Shown: positions 1 to 11,582 of the stretch, one piece after another
Layout: the number at the start of each line of letters is the position of its first letter
Position numbering within the stretch: the stretch's first letter is position 1
Origin: Gammaproteobacteria bacterium
GTDB taxonomy: Bacteria; Pseudomonadota; Gammaproteobacteria; JABDGN01
NCBI GenBank assembly: GCA_013285995.1
Contig: JABDGN010000007.1
Location: forward strand, 1-46,087
Length of the DNA stretch: 46,087 nt
Direction: 5' to 3'
Position numbers and translations under genes: made by a program
The notes under the pieces: generated by a model
What the model saw: only the letters and a program-made list of their open reading frames with translations
What the model was told of the DNA's origin: nothing
Database searches by the model: none

Positions 1-1078
1 AAGAGTAATCAGTAGGCGGACTAATTAAATCGCTGGGGCGTGGTGAGTGCCCAAGATGTTTAAAGACTGATAATAAAATAACCGTCAAAATCAATAATGC
101 CAATCCATGTACTGCCAGCCGCCAATGTTTACGCCAGGCTAAATAAATAAACACTAACACACCCAAGGGTAACATGATTTTTTTCTCACCCAACTGGGTG
201 ATGAACAACATGAGGTAATCTAAACCCGGGTTGCGAATAGCCAGCAAATCTTTATGCAAGGGCATATTAAAAACTTCTAGATTTACCCCACTGGCAACCA
301 CTGCAAATAAAATCAAAAAGCCAATTAAACTGCACAATACGCCTACCGCTAACCAAATTTGGCGGTTACTCTGAGGTCGATCGGTATCACGCAGTAAAAA
401 TTTTAATAATGAGTCTTGCATATTTTGCCATCCTTTGTGAAGTTGTTGATTGACATGTGCGATATAGCTAAGAATTTGGCGTCGCACTAACCAATAGCAT
501 AACCATAACAGCAACACAGCAACCGTAAACTCAACAATCACTCGCCCCGCGTGGTGCGGAAAAATATGTCCGGCTCCAGCACCAACGAGGATACCCGGCA
601 CCATGTAACCGGGTGCCCAAATTAACGCGGAGAGAATATTAGCGAAAAAAAAGCGATGCGGTTTTAAATTCATCATGCCCGCGATCATTGGAATCGTCGG
701 TCGCAACGGGCCTAAAAAACGGCCTAAAAATACACTCATACCGCCGCGTTTAGCAAAAAATTGTTCGCCCTTGTCGAGCATGGCAGGAAATTTAGAGAAA
801 GGCCAAATCTGGCGTACTCGGTCGTGGTAAAAATAACCTAATAAATAACTTAAAGCATCACCCATGATCGCGCCTAAAATTGCGCAGACAAAAATAAGTC
901 CAGGCGGCAAAATACCAGCGCCCACTAAACCACCTATCATGCTCAATCCTACCGAACCTGGAATAAAAAGACCCACAATCGCGATGGATTCAACAAAGGT
1001 AATCAGAAAGGTAATAGCGCCAGCCCACTCGGGATGTGCCTGCAACCAATGGACTAATTGTAAGAGGAGATTAAGCAT
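1..1078 (-). CDS. DedA-family / PAP2 phosphatase fusion membrane protein (3' end cut by window)
   Basis: About 359 residues are visible; the C-terminus lies beyond the window edge. The first ~200 residues form a DedA/VTT membrane domain, with the family signature GRFLGPLRPTIPMIAGMM and several hydrophobic segments. After a polar linker comes a second multi-pass region ending in KHLGHSPRP, which matches PAP2 motif 1 (KxxxxxxRP). DedA proteins act in membrane lipid and undecaprenyl-phosphate handling, and PAP2 enzymes dephosphorylate lipid phosphates, so a lipid-carrier recycling role is inferred. The start is the ATG 9 nt after the lipA stop, suggesting co-transcription with lipA. The later PAP2 histidine motifs cannot be checked here. 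Confidence 0.85.
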   Translation of the reverse strand, partial: MLNLLLQLVHWLQAHPEWAGAITFLITFVESIAIVGLFIPGSVGLSMIGGLVGAGILPPGLIFVCAILGAIMGDALSYLLGYFYHDRVRQIWPFSKFPAMLDKGEQFFAKRGGMSVFLGRFLGPLRPTIPMIAGMMNLKPHRFFFANILSALIWAPGYMVPGILVGAGAGHIFPHHAGRVIVEFTVAVLLLWLCYWLVRRQILSYIAHVNQQLHKGWQNMQDSLLKFLLRDTDRPQSNRQIWLAVGVLCSLIGFLILFAVVASGVNLEVFNMPLHKDLLAIRNPGLDYLMLFITQLGEKKIMLPLGVLVFIYLAWRKHWRLAVHGLALLILTVILLSVFKHLGHSPRPSDLISPPTDYS

Positions 1079-1087
1079 GAAAAGTAG

Positions 1088-2041
1088 TTAGTTAACTATT
1101 TCTCCGGCTGCTTGTTTGTCGGCGTGATAAGAAGAACGGACGAGCGGCCCACTGGCAACATTTTGGAAACCCAGTTGCTTGGCAAGTTCAGCCAAGCGTG
1201 CAAATTCATCCGGATGCACATAGCGATCAACGGGCGAATGAAATTTACTCGGTTGCAAATACTGACCCAAGGTTAGAATGTCTACGCCATAGCGACGTAA
1301 ATCGGCCATCACTTGTTCGACTTCTGCAGTCGTTTCACCCAGGCCTAACATCATGCCAGACTTGGTCGGAATGCCGGGAAAACGCTGTTTAAAATTTCGT
1401 AATAATTCCAGCGAACCAATGTAATCGGAACCCGGTCGCACCGCTTTATATAAACGTGGCGCGGTTTCAATGTTGTGATTGAAAACATCCGGTAAACCAG
1501 CGGCTATGGCATCGAGCGCTTTATCCATGCGACCACGAAAATCCGGCACCAACACTTCAATCTTAAGGGTGGGACTGTGTTCACGCGCAGCACGAATGCA
1601 AGCGGCAAAATGCGAGGCACCACCATCACGCAAATCATCCCGATCCACTGAGGTGATCACCACATATTTTAAAGCCATATCGGCAATAGTTTTAGCTAAA
1701 TTAAGAGGCTCTTGGGGATCTAAAGGATCCGGCCGACCATGCCCGACATCGCAGAAAGTACAACGCCGCGTGCATTTGTCGCCCATGATCATAAAGGTTG
1801 CAGTACCGTGGCTAAAACATTCATTTAAATTAGGGCAAGAGGCTTCTTCACATACAGTCACTAATTTATTAGCACGCAATTTTTGCTTCAGCTCAGCGAC
1901 TTTAGGCGTGTTATCTAAGCGAATGCGGATCCATTCAGGCTTGCGTACCAAGGTTTCGGTGGGAGCAATTTTGATGGGAATGCGAGCAAGCTTATCTAAG
2001 CCCTTTTTCTTAATGGCGGGATCTAATAACGTATCAGACAT
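1088..2041 (-). CDS. lipA: Lipoyl synthase LipA
   Basis: Radical-SAM enzyme that inserts two sulfurs into protein-bound octanoyl groups to make lipoyl cofactors; cytoplasmic. At 317 aa it has normal family length. Both [4Fe-4S] ligand sets are visible: auxiliary cluster C64, C69, C75 ([12 protein letters not shown]) and radical-SAM cluster C90, C94, C97 (CTRRCTFC). The C-terminal RSSYHA motif supplies the conserved serine that ligates the auxiliary cluster. The ATG is preceded by AAAGGA at good spacing. The DedA-PAP2 gene follows 9 nt downstream. lipB is not in the window. Confidence 0.97.
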   Translation of the reverse strand: MSDTLLDPAIKKKGLDKLARIPIKIAPTETLVRKPEWIRIRLDNTPKVAELKQKLRANKLVTVCEEASCPNLNECFSHGTATFMIMGDKCTRRCTFCDVGHGRPDPLDPQEPLNLAKTIADMALKYVVITSVDRDDLRDGGASHFAACIRAAREHSPTLKIEVLVPDFRGRMDKALDAIAAGLPDVFNHNIETAPRLYKAVRPGSDYIGSLELLRNFKQRFPGIPTKSGMMLGLGETTAEVEQVMADLRRYGVDILTLGQYLQPSKFHSPVDRYVHPDEFARLAELAKQLGFQNVASGPLVRSSYHADKQAAGEIVN

Positions 2042-2118
2042 GGAGGAAAGTCCTTTAAAAAGATACTCATATTGTACAATAAAAGCGCTGTAAAAGCTAT
2101 GCCTTAACTCATCACAAT

Positions 2119-2682
2119 TTAAGCTAAATGCTCATCGGCAACCGCATAAATTCCAGGAGCGTTACGTAAATATTCTTTGTAATCGAGGCCATAGCCAAAC
2201 ACATAATAATTGGGGATATTGAGGCCGGAAAAATCTGCTTTGGCCAGACCACCGGGTAAGCGGGCTTCGGCTTTATCTACTAAAACAGCGGTATAAATAG
2301 CTTTGGCGCCTTGTTGCTCACAATATTCAACAATCGCGCTGAGTGTCACACCCGCATCTAAAATATCATCGACAATTAATACTGTACGACCTTTTAAAGG
2401 TGTGCGAGGTGTGGCCTTCCATTTAATTTCACCGCCACGCACACCACTGTTGTAACGCGTAGCGTGTACGTAATCTAGTTCCAAAGGAAAATCTAAACGC
2501 GTTAATAAATGCCCGAGTGGAATAATGGAACCGACCATAACGCCTAAAATCAACGGGTTTTCGTCTTGTAATTTAGCATGAATTTCTTGCGCCAGACGAT
2601 CGAGCGCAGCTTCTACTTCTTGCTGCGAACATAGGCATTTGGCTTTGGCGAAAACTTCGCGGATGTGTTTGGGTAAGCTCAT
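2119..2682 (-). CDS. hpt: Hypoxanthine-guanine phosphoribosyltransferase
   Basis: Purine salvage enzyme converting hypoxanthine or guanine plus PRPP to IMP or GMP; cytoplasmic. The 187-aa protein has the type I PRTase PRPP loop [14 protein letters not shown] near residues 100-113 and the DYVHATRYN flexible-loop region before it. Its ATG directly abuts the nagZ stop codon, so the two are probably co-translated. An hpt-like PRTase next to nagZ is a common gammaproteobacterial arrangement. The exact base preference cannot be told from sequence. Confidence 0.9.
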   Translation of the reverse strand: MSLPKHIREVFAKAKCLCSQQEVEAALDRLAQEIHAKLQDENPLILGVMVGSIIPLGHLLTRLDFPLELDYVHATRYNSGVRGGEIKWKATPRTPLKGRTVLIVDDILDAGVTLSAIVEYCEQQGAKAIYTAVLVDKAEARLPGGLAKADFSGLNIPNYYVFGYGLDYKEYLRNAPGIYAVADEHLA

Positions 2683-3618
2683 TTATTTTTTCCTCGGTTT
2701 TAGAGTTTCAATCTTCTGCCAATCGGGCGCGTAATTTTTTACCTGATCTAACACCGCAATCGCACCGGCACGATTATTGCATACTAAACCAATATCGCAA
2801 CCCGCTTCTATCGCGGCGTTAAATCGTGCTGGATAATCGCCGATTTTAGCGGCCGCTTGCATAGTTAAATCATCACTAAAAATAATGCCGGTAAATTTTA
2901 ATTGCTCGCGCAAAATTTTTTTCAACCAATATGGAGAAAAACCGGCGGGTTGTGGATCAAGCGCTGAATAAATTACATGCGCTGGCATTATACCTTGTAA
3001 TTTTTTAGCGAGGCGAACAAAAGGAATTAAATCAGTGGCCATGAGTTCAGAAAATTTGCGTGGGTCAATCGGTTCTTCGCAGTGCGAATCCGCCAGCACG
3101 GTACCATGACCCGGAAAATGTTTCCCTACCGCCGCCATACCTGCTGCATGAAAACCAGCAATAAATTGCTCACCTAATAAAGTAACAATGTGAGGATCGG
3201 CATGAAATGCGCGATCCCCGATGACGCGGCTTTGTAAATTTTGCAAATCTAATACGGGTGCAAAACTTAAATCCACACCGACCGTTTGTAATTCTCGCGC
3301 TAGTAATCCGGCAGTTTGCTTAACCTGCAATAAAGCTTCCGCAGGATTTTCATCATACAATTTTCCCCATTCTGCTGCCGGTGGAAATTTGGTAAATTCT
3401 TCACGGAAGCGTTGCACACGTCCGCCTTCTTGATCAACAGTAATAATTAATTCCGAACGCAGTGCATGAATTTGCTGCGTTAAATCGGTGAGTTGGGTTT
3501 TGGAAACATAATTGCGGCTGAACAATACTAACCCACATACTAAAGGATGCAATAAAATTTCACGATCTTCAGCAGTTAATTCCAGCCCGGCAATATCGAC
3601 TAATAAGGCGCCTGGCAT
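2683..3618 (-). CDS. nagZ: Beta-N-acetylhexosaminidase NagZ (GH3)
   Basis: Cytosolic glycosidase that removes N-terminal GlcNAc from anhydromuropeptides during peptidoglycan recycling. The 311-aa single-domain GH3 barrel carries the signature KHFPGHGTVLADSH, whose Asp-His dyad serves as general acid/base, and the nucleophile Asp in FSDDLTM. The early VDQEGGRVQR segment is typical of NagZ. It sits between the DUF1820 gene (1-nt gap) and hpt (abutting) on one strand, so an operon is likely. The GlcNAc it releases could feed the nagK/nagB-II/nagA set found 13-18 kb away. Confidence 0.95.
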   Translation of the reverse strand: MPGALLVDIAGLELTAEDREILLHPLVCGLVLFSRNYVSKTQLTDLTQQIHALRSELIITVDQEGGRVQRFREEFTKFPPAAEWGKLYDENPAEALLQVKQTAGLLARELQTVGVDLSFAPVLDLQNLQSRVIGDRAFHADPHIVTLLGEQFIAGFHAAGMAAVGKHFPGHGTVLADSHCEEPIDPRKFSELMATDLIPFVRLAKKLQGIMPAHVIYSALDPQPAGFSPYWLKKILREQLKFTGIIFSDDLTMQAAAKIGDYPARFNAAIEAGCDIGLVCNNRAGAIAVLDQVKNYAPDWQKIETLKPRKK

Positions 3619-3619
3619 T

Positions 3620-3964
3620 TTAACTCGCGCTATCAGTATTATTAGTAGGCGTATAAATCGGGGTAGGAAAAGGCGTGATGTTAGAGCCTTTAATAGAAGT
3701 AATTTTAGCTACGCCGGTTTTTTCAACTTCATCAATGCGGTTAACCGCATGCATCGGAATAAAGGTGCAGGTAACGCCTTTAAATTCATTGCGCAGACGT
3801 TCTTCCGAAGGATCAATCACCATGCTGGTGTTGTTACCCCAAATGATGTCTTCAATTTCTAAAAAGCCAAACAAATCGCCATGCGCGATGCCTTTAGCAT
3901 AAATTTCATAAGCTTCGCCTTTATTAATAAAACTGATGCGATAAATGCGTTCTTTGTCTGCCAC
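3620..3964 (-). CDS. DUF1820 family protein
   Basis: Small cytoplasmic protein of 114 aa with no known reaction. The core (YRISFINKGEAYEIYAKG, then GFLEIEDIIWG and DPSEERLRNEF) matches the DUF1820 family, which is widespread in gammaproteobacteria and often sits beside nagZ. The start codon is GTG, chosen because AGAGG lies 6 nt upstream. The last ~20 residues are Thr/Pro-rich and probably disordered. It lies 9 nt after ftsB and 1 nt before nagZ. Confidence 0.85.
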   Translation of the reverse strand: MADKERIYRISFINKGEAYEIYAKGIAHGDLFGFLEIEDIIWGNNTSMVIDPSEERLRNEFKGVTCTFIPMHAVNRIDEVEKTGVAKITSIKGSNITPFPTPIYTPTNNTDSAS

Positions 3965-3973
3965 TTTGTGCCT

Positions 3974-4276
3974 CTACTTACTTGCAGGTGGTTGGTCCGT
4001 ATTAGCGGGAGTCACCACTTGATAAAATGTTTCACCTTTTTTAACCATACCTAACTCGTTACGAGCTAATTCTTCTATAGCAACATGGCCTTGTTTTAAA
4101 TCTTGCACTTGCGCGTTTAATACTTGGTTGCGCTCAGTCATGGTTTGGCTGGTTTTTTGTTCTTTTATTAATTGCTCTCTTAAACGCCAAGCGTGAAAAT
4201 AACTACCATCACCGAGCCATAGTTGGTACTGCAATAGCACCAATAAAATAATAAATATACCTAGCAAAATTTTCAT
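3974..4276 (-). CDS. ftsB: Cell division protein FtsB
   Basis: Bitopic divisome protein that forms the FtsQ-FtsB-FtsL complex in the inner membrane. From the ATG at 4276 the protein is 100 aa: a short N-terminus, one membrane helix (ILLGIFIILLVLLQYQLWLG), a periplasmic coiled coil, and the family motif ELARNELGMVKKGETFYQVV. I chose 4276 because it matches the length and N-terminus of known FtsB; an ATG at 4294 is possible. A longer reading from 4309 begins with GTG inside a repeat element and is not credible. The eno-ftsB order is the usual gammaproteobacterial one. Confidence 0.9.
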   Translation of the reverse strand: MKILLGIFIILLVLLQYQLWLGDGSYFHAWRLREQLIKEQKTSQTMTERNQVLNAQVQDLKQGHVAIEELARNELGMVKKGETFYQVVTPANTDQPPASK

Positions 4277-4292
4277 AAGGTTCTTTTTTGTC

Positions 4293-4442
4293 ATCCCGGA
4301 ATCCCGCACTTAAATCTATTGATAAGAAGAAATTTCGTTAACTGAATGTTCCTGCTTTATCTTATACAAATTTAAGTGCGGGATATCCGGGAACCAAGCT
4401 TCTCATGATTATGCCTGGATTCCCGCTTTCGCGGGAATGACG
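4293..4442. repeat. Composite REP/MITE-like palindromic element between eno and ftsB
   Basis: The segment starts GTCATCCCGG and ends GGGAATGAC. It contains a large inverted repeat (CCCGCACTTAAAT near 4303 against ATTTAAGTGCGGG near 4370) and then a 28-bp palindromic unit, TGGATTCCCGC...GCGGGAATGAC. It overlaps the region between the two possible ftsB starts. Related units occur at 5778-5868, 14899-14927, 17757-17783 and 31341-31422. Confidence 0.75.
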
Positions 4443-4448
4443 CATACA

Positions 4449-5744
<1,296 letters not shown>

Positions 5745-5777
5745 TTATAATTCAGTTTAGGAATTAGGATTGAGGAT

Positions 5778-5868
5778 TCGGTTTGTCATTCTCAGCAAGC
5801 GCAGCGCAGCTGGGAATCCAAGGTTTTTATTGAAATAAGTCTGGATTCCCGCCTTCGCGGGAATGACG
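5778..5868. repeat. Composite palindromic repeat (paired GTCATT...AATCCA units)
   Basis: Two oppositely oriented copies of a REP-like unit flank a ~30-nt AT-rich spacer. The left copy begins GTCATTCTCAGC and ends GGGAATCCA; the right begins TGGATTCCCGCC and ends GGGAATGAC. The termini are inverted (GTCAT/ATGAC), as in a short non-autonomous element. It has the same organisation as 31341-31422. Confidence 0.7.
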
Positions 5869-5880
5869 ACAAAATCCTGT

Positions 5881-5946
5881 TTTAGTTTTTCCTCAATCCT
5901 TGTTTTTCCCTCAATCCTCGCTCCTCATTCCTCAATCCTCTCTTCT
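5881..5946. repeat. Degenerate heptanucleotide array (AATCCTC / GAGGATT)
   Basis: Repeated TCAATCC/CTCAATCCT units are spaced by sevens. The array overlaps the 3' end of kdsA: the last KdsA residues (ERIEE) are read from it. Further GAGGATT units occur at about 5766 and at 17719-17733. Confidence 0.65.
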
Positions 5947-6818
5947 ACCCACGGTTTACTTTTCACCGTGGTATCAATCGCGATTAAAGTTTCTAATAAT
6001 TCTTTCATCAAATGCAATGGCCAAGCATTAGGACCATCGCTTAATGCTTTGGCAGGATCAGGATGCGTTTCCATAAACACTCCGGCTACACCTGCAGCAA
6101 CCGCTGCCCGCGCCAGCACTGGCACAAACTCACGTTGGCCACCGGAAGAAGTGCCCTGTCCGCCCGGCAATTGCACTGAATGCGTTGCATCATAAACAAC
6201 CGGGCAATCAGTTTCGCGCATCACCGAGAGTGAACGCATATCAGAAACTAAATTATTGTAACCAAATGAAGCGCCGCGCTCACAAACCATAATGTGCTGA
6301 TTGCCAGTTTTCTTAGCCTTTTTCACTACTTGCTGCATATCCCAAGGCGACAAAAATTGACCCTTTTTAATATTGACGGGGATATTTTGCTCACATACTT
6401 TGGTAATAAAATTAGTCTGGCGACATAAAAAAGCTGGCGTTTGTAATACATCGACCACGCTCGCAACTTCACTCATCGGTGTATCTTCGTGTACGTCAGT
6501 TAATACTGGCACACCAATTTGTTTTTTAACTAGCGCTAGAATACGCAAACCTTCCTCAATACCCAAACCGCGAAAGCTGTCACTGGATGAGCGGTTGGCT
6601 TTATCGAAAGACGATTTGTAAATAAAATTGATACCTAATTTCTGTGTCAGTTCTTTTAAGAACCCGGCTGTATCAAGCGCAAGTTGCTCGCTTTCAATCA
6701 CGCACGGGCCAGCGATTAGGAATAAGGGTTTAGTGATACCCACGTCGAAACCACATATACTCAGTTGTGAGTTGTGGGTTGTGAGTTGTGAGTGCTTTAA
6801 ACTATTAGTTTTGCTCAT
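5925..6818 (-). CDS. kdsA: 3-deoxy-D-manno-octulosonate 8-phosphate synthase KdsA
   Basis: Condenses arabinose-5-phosphate with phosphoenolpyruvate to make KDO-8-phosphate for LPS inner core; cytoplasmic. The family core starts at [20 protein letters not shown] and continues through [13 protein letters not shown] and the [11 protein letters not shown] segment. The ATG at 6818 is used; a TTG at 6833 is less likely. The first ~20 residues before ICGF (including [12 protein letters not shown]) are encoded by a heptanucleotide repeat and are absent from typical KdsA. The last residues are also repeat-derived. It lies 11 nt downstream of pyrG. Confidence 0.95.
   Translation of the reverse strand: MSKTNSLKHSQLTTHNSQLSICGFDVGITKPLFLIAGPCVIESEQLALDTAGFLKELTQKLGINFIYKSSFDKANRSSSDSFRGLGIEEGLRILALVKKQIGVPVLTDVHEDTPMSEVASVVDVLQTPAFLCRQTNFITKVCEQNIPVNIKKGQFLSPWDMQQVVKKAKKTGNQHIMVCERGASFGYNNLVSDMRSLSVMRETDCPVVYDATHSVQLPGGQGTSSGGQREFVPVLARAAVAAGVAGVFMETHPDPAKALSDGPNAWPLHLMKELLETLIAIDTTVKSKPWVEERIEE
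6762..6793. repeat. Heptanucleotide tandem array inside the kdsA 5' end
   Basis: On the kdsA strand the sequence is a run of near-identical 7-mers of the CAACTCA/CAACCCA type, read in frame as Gln-Leu-Thr-Thr-His-Asn-Ser. A similar run lies within nagA (20863-20885) and an opposite-strand version in the pyrG 3' end (6854-6883). Confidence 0.75.
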
Positions 6819-6829
6819 GATATCTACTC

Positions 6830-8515
<1,686 letters not shown>

Positions 8516-8548
8516 TTAAGAATTTATTGGTACATCGGACGGGAGGGT

Positions 8549-8564
8549 ATTATAACCGATTATA
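8549..8564 (-). promoter_or_regulatory. Two possible -10 boxes upstream of pyrG
   Basis: On the minus strand TATAAT occurs twice, at 8564-8559 and 8554-8549, about 50-60 nt before the pyrG ATG. No convincing -35 box is seen for either, so the assignment is tentative. Confidence 0.35.
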
Positions 8565-8569
8565 GCGGT

Positions 8570-8790
8570 TCCCGCTATCTTCTTTACGCGATGGGGGATT
8601 TTTGTTGAAAACCATCCCTGGTTTTCACCGCTACGCGGCGCGCTAAAGCGCGACCCGAAATTCGCTCCCGGCGAATTTGTAAGGGGGAGGAGAACCGCGA
8701 TTCTCCCCCTTAAATTTTAGCAAAAATTTATTTTTTGCTAAAATCAAAAAAAGGAAGCAAATTCCCGCTTTTAGCGGGAATTGCTGAACC
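8570..8790. repeat. Spacer built of nested inverted repeats
   Basis: No gene is seen between pyrG and the EEP gene. The segment contains several hairpins in series: a GCGCGCTAAAGCGCG palindrome, a strong stem AAGGGGGAG...CTCCCCCTT around 8680-8710, ATTTTAGCAAAAA against TTTTTTGCTAAAAT around 8716-8745, and AATTCCCGCTTTTAGCGGGAATT at 8760-8782. It looks like an accumulation site for short palindromic elements, and some stems could terminate transcription. Confidence 0.6.
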
Positions 8791-8792
8791 GA

Positions 8793-9566
8793 TTATAGGG
8801 AGCTTGGGGTAAATTTAGTTTCATCCACAAATGTAAAACTTGCCTGCAAGGGCAAATGATCGGATAAATTACGCCAGGGTTTGCCGCTCAAACATTGGCA
8901 TTCGAGTAATTTTAGGCCCCGATAATAAATCCGATCCACCGATAACATGGGATAAAAAGCCGGGAAGGTTTTAGGTTGCTTTTGCGCAGTTTGAAGAAAC
9001 GCGTCTTGCAAGCCAAGGCTCTCGCCCAGATGCTGCGTAGCTTGCTGCCGCCAATCATTAAAATCCCCACCGATGATTAATGCTTCAGCCGCAGGCACAT
9101 GTGATTTAATACGATCGCTTAAAGTTTGCAATTGTTTTTTTCGCTCTGATTCAAACAAGCCCAAATGTACACAAATCACGTGCAAAATATGTTTTTCTTC
9201 TACTTGCAATTTGGCATGCAACAAACTGCGGGAAGAAAATTTATTCAGCGCCACATTAATATTTTCCCATTCCAAAATTTTAAAGCGCGTCATCAAACCA
9301 TTACCATGATGTCCATGTTTATACACTGCATTTTCAGTATAAATACGCTGCGGCCAGTGCACATTATCACCCAAATACTCTACTTGAGATTTCTCGGGCC
9401 ATTTTTTTATCAACTGTTCATAGTAAGTGTGTTTGCCACATACTTCTTGCAACAAAATAATTTCCGGATTCTGAGTTAACAACGCCTGCCGCATTTTATG
9501 CAAACGAAAATGCGGAAAGAAATGTGAAAAACCCTTGTGAATGTTGTAAGTTAAGATACTAAACAT
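8793..9566 (-). CDS. Endonuclease/exonuclease/phosphatase (EEP) family protein
   Basis: Metal-dependent hydrolase of the EEP fold; 257 aa, no signal peptide. Catalytic motifs appear in order: LTYNIHKG (Asn), IILLQEV (metal-binding Glu), the GGDFNDW motif and the C-terminal SDHLPL (Asp-His pair). The substrate cannot be assigned: family members cleave DNA, sugar phosphates or phospholipid headgroups. Its ATG overlaps the end of the upstream EamA transporter by 8 nt, implying translational coupling and perhaps linked function. Confidence 0.85.
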   Translation of the reverse strand: MFSILTYNIHKGFSHFFPHFRLHKMRQALLTQNPEIILLQEVCGKHTYYEQLIKKWPEKSQVEYLGDNVHWPQRIYTENAVYKHGHHGNGLMTRFKILEWENINVALNKFSSRSLLHAKLQVEEKHILHVICVHLGLFESERKKQLQTLSDRIKSHVPAAEALIIGGDFNDWRQQATQHLGESLGLQDAFLQTAQKQPKTFPAFYPMLSVDRIYYRGLKLLECQCLSGKPWRNLSDHLPLQASFTFVDETKFTPSSL

Positions 9567-10443
9567 TTTTTTTACCGCGCCTGGTTTTTAGGTACACATC
9601 AACATCGGTTAGTATAGTACTAATGATGATGATTGCACCACCCATAAAAATATCACGCGTCACTACTTCATGTTGCAACAAATACGCAAAAAAAGTGGCA
9701 AACACCGGTTCTAAAGTGAAAATCAATACTGCTTTGGTAGGGGTGGTATCTTTTTGATACCGCATCTGTAAGTAAAAAACGACACAAGTTGCTAACACTG
9801 TGCAATATAAAATGGGTATCCATACTTTGGTGTGTAACAGCGCTGACCAGGCCAGTGGCGGCAGCCACGCTGCAGCAAGCGGTATGGTAAATAAAATCTG
9901 ATAAAAGGCGAGTAGCTTCACTTGCGTTGGATATTTTGCCGAATAAACTTGAATACCCAGCAAAGCTAGAGAATAGGTGACTGCACCCAAAAAAGTCCAG
10001 GCATCGCCGCGCGATAAAGTATGGAAACTTGCACCACTTAAAATATAAATACCCACCAAACATAATACCGCTGCCACATAATCTAACATGCGTGGATGGC
10101 CTAACTTGAAAAAAGGCATAAATAATGGGACTAATACGACAGCAAGGCTGGTGATAAAGGCGGAACGCGAAGCGGGAATCGTTAATAAACCAATCGCTTG
10201 AAATAAATAAGAAGCACCACTGAAAATTCCAATAAATAAACCCGCCCAGAATATTAAGCGATAATCGCGCCATTTACAGTAAATGATGAAAGGAATAAAA
10301 AGGATTGCCGCCAAGGCAAAACGAATTAATACCAAAAAAGCCGGCGAGACTATTTGCACCGCCATTTGCACCAGGGGGAAGGTCATCCCCCAAATCGCGG
10401 TGATCAATAATAAAATTAAATTGGCACGGGTGGAACGTAGCAT
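9559..10443 (-). CDS. EamA/DMT-family transporter
   Basis: Inner-membrane protein of 294 aa with about ten hydrophobic helices arranged as two EamA halves. The first half begins NLILLLITAIWGMTFPL with the usual WG, and the second carries the FTLEPVFATFFAYLL segment typical of the family. The substrate is unknown; relatives export amino acids, nucleosides or metabolites. It overlaps the EEP hydrolase gene by 8 nt and follows the DUF3429 gene by 18 nt, forming a three-gene cluster. Confidence 0.88.
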   Translation of the reverse strand: MLRSTRANLILLLITAIWGMTFPLVQMAVQIVSPAFLVLIRFALAAILFIPFIIYCKWRDYRLIFWAGLFIGIFSGASYLFQAIGLLTIPASRSAFITSLAVVLVPLFMPFFKLGHPRMLDYVAAVLCLVGIYILSGASFHTLSRGDAWTFLGAVTYSLALLGIQVYSAKYPTQVKLLAFYQILFTIPLAAAWLPPLAWSALLHTKVWIPILYCTVLATCVVFYLQMRYQKDTTPTKAVLIFTLEPVFATFFAYLLQHEVVTRDIFMGGAIIIISTILTDVDVYLKTRRGKKNV

Positions 10444-10461
10444 GACATCGGCAGCCTCGTC

Positions 10462-10929
10462 TTAAGGCATTGCAGCGAGTGAATGCGCCACTAACCACAA
10501 GCGTACCAACACAACAATTAAACATAAGACTGCTAAAGTAGTTAACAAACGCCGTAATTGCAACAACCAATAGGGGAAAATATTTAATTTTACTAATCGC
10601 ACATCAATAAAATATTGTGCAATATAAGCCAGCGCTAAAATACCAAAACCAAACCAGTAAGGCGGCCAATATAAAACAATCCACCCCACAATCGGTGGAC
10701 AACCCCCTAAAATCCAATAGCTATTAAGTGATTCGGCTTGACTAGAGGAACGCGCAGCTGCCAATAAACCCCACTGTAAACCGCCTAAAAATGACAAGAC
10801 AATGACGATATAATCTTCAAATCCACCCAACACGACAAGTTGATGTGGATATAAAAATAAGAACACAGTAAAAACTAAAAAAGGTATTAAGCCGACCAGG
10901 CCTAAAATTGTTGCCATCCGAAACTGCAT
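10462..10929 (-). CDS. DUF3429 family membrane protein
   Basis: A 155-aa protein with about four to five membrane helices. The N-terminal LGLVGLIPFLVFT and the central LSFLGGLQWGL segment match DUF3429, a family of unknown function common in proteobacteria. AGAGGTGAATT precedes the ATG as a clear ribosome binding site. It is the first gene of the DUF3429-EamA-EEP cluster and is divergent from the lipocalin gene. Confidence 0.8.
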   Translation of the reverse strand: MQFRMATILGLVGLIPFLVFTVFLFLYPHQLVVLGGFEDYIVIVLSFLGGLQWGLLAAARSSSQAESLNSYWILGGCPPIVGWIVLYWPPYWFGFGILALAYIAQYFIDVRLVKLNIFPYWLLQLRRLLTTLAVLCLIVVLVRLWLVAHSLAAMP

Positions 10930-10940
10930 AATTCACCTCT

Positions 10941-10968
10941 TTGAAATATTATCAAAACTTGCTAGACT
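10941..10968 (+). promoter_or_regulatory. Predicted sigma-70 promoter of the lipocalin gene
   Basis: TTGAAA (10941-10946), a 16-nt spacer, then TAGACT (10963-10968). The lipocalin ATG follows 28 nt later, with AAGGA before it. Confidence 0.5.
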
Positions 10969-10996
10969 TCCATTTACTCATTGTAAGGACATCTTC

Positions 10997-11569
10997 ATGG
11001 CATTCATTACACGGACCGTTATTATTGTAATAGCATGCACGCTGCTGTTGAATGCTTGCCATAAAACACCACCTGCTTATACTCCGCCGGTGCACTCAAT
11101 GCCTTCCGTCGACACTACACGCTACAAAGGCATTTGGTATGAAATCGCTTCTACACCTTTATTTAATGATAAAAACTGCTATTGCTACCAACTCAGTTTT
11201 ACCGATTATCCGAATTATACACTGGGTAAAATTACTTGTCGGGAAAATTCAGCAACCGGCCCAATAGATTCCCGCACCATGACTGCTTATCCGGTTCCTG
11301 GTACGAATCATAGTCAGTTTAAAATCGACTATCTTTGGCCGTTACAATTTGATTATTGGATTGTTTATCTTGATAAGGATTATCAAACAGGGATTACCGG
11401 CACACCGGATCACCGTTATTATTGGATTTATGCCCGTGAACCGCAAATTAGTCACAAACAATATAAGAAATTATTAAAAATTGCCGCAGAAAATGGTTAT
11501 ACGCAAAAATATTTACATAATTATCAGCAGTGTGTGAATGGTCGTTTGGTGTTTCCGGTTAAAAATTAG
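10997..11569 (+). CDS. blc: Blc-type outer-membrane lipocalin lipoprotein
   Basis: A 190-aa lipoprotein: residues 1-20 are a lipoprotein signal ending in the lipobox LLNAC. The lipocalin fold starts at RYKGIWYEIAS (the GxW motif) and continues through NYTLGKITCRE and the DYWIVYLDKDYQTGITG segment that corresponds to the second lipocalin motif. Bacterial Blc proteins bind lysophospholipids or fatty acids at the outer membrane and are often stationary-phase induced. It converges on rpoS with only 13 nt between stop codons. Confidence 0.88.
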   Translation: MAFITRTVIIVIACTLLLNACHKTPPAYTPPVHSMPSVDTTRYKGIWYEIASTPLFNDKNCYCYQLSFTDYPNYTLGKITCRENSATGPIDSRTMTAYPVPGTNHSQFKIDYLWPLQFDYWIVYLDKDYQTGITGTPDHRYYWIYAREPQISHKQYKKLLKIAAENGYTQKYLHNYQQCVNGRLVFPVKN

Positions 11570-11582
11570 GGGCTGCTTACAA

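Noticed and set aside
1479..2093. A 204-codon plus-strand frame opposite lipA
   Set aside because: It is an antisense shadow: the minus-strand frame encodes a complete LipA with all cysteine motifs, and the plus frame has no recognisable protein pattern.
4277..4309. Longer start for FtsB at 4309
   Set aside because: The codon is a GTG inside the palindromic element and the added residues do not belong to the family; the membrane helix should follow almost directly after the start.
9668..10273. A 201-codon minus-strand frame inside the EamA gene
   Set aside because: Same strand, different frame from a clear EamA transporter; low-complexity hydrophobic reading typical of a frame shadow.
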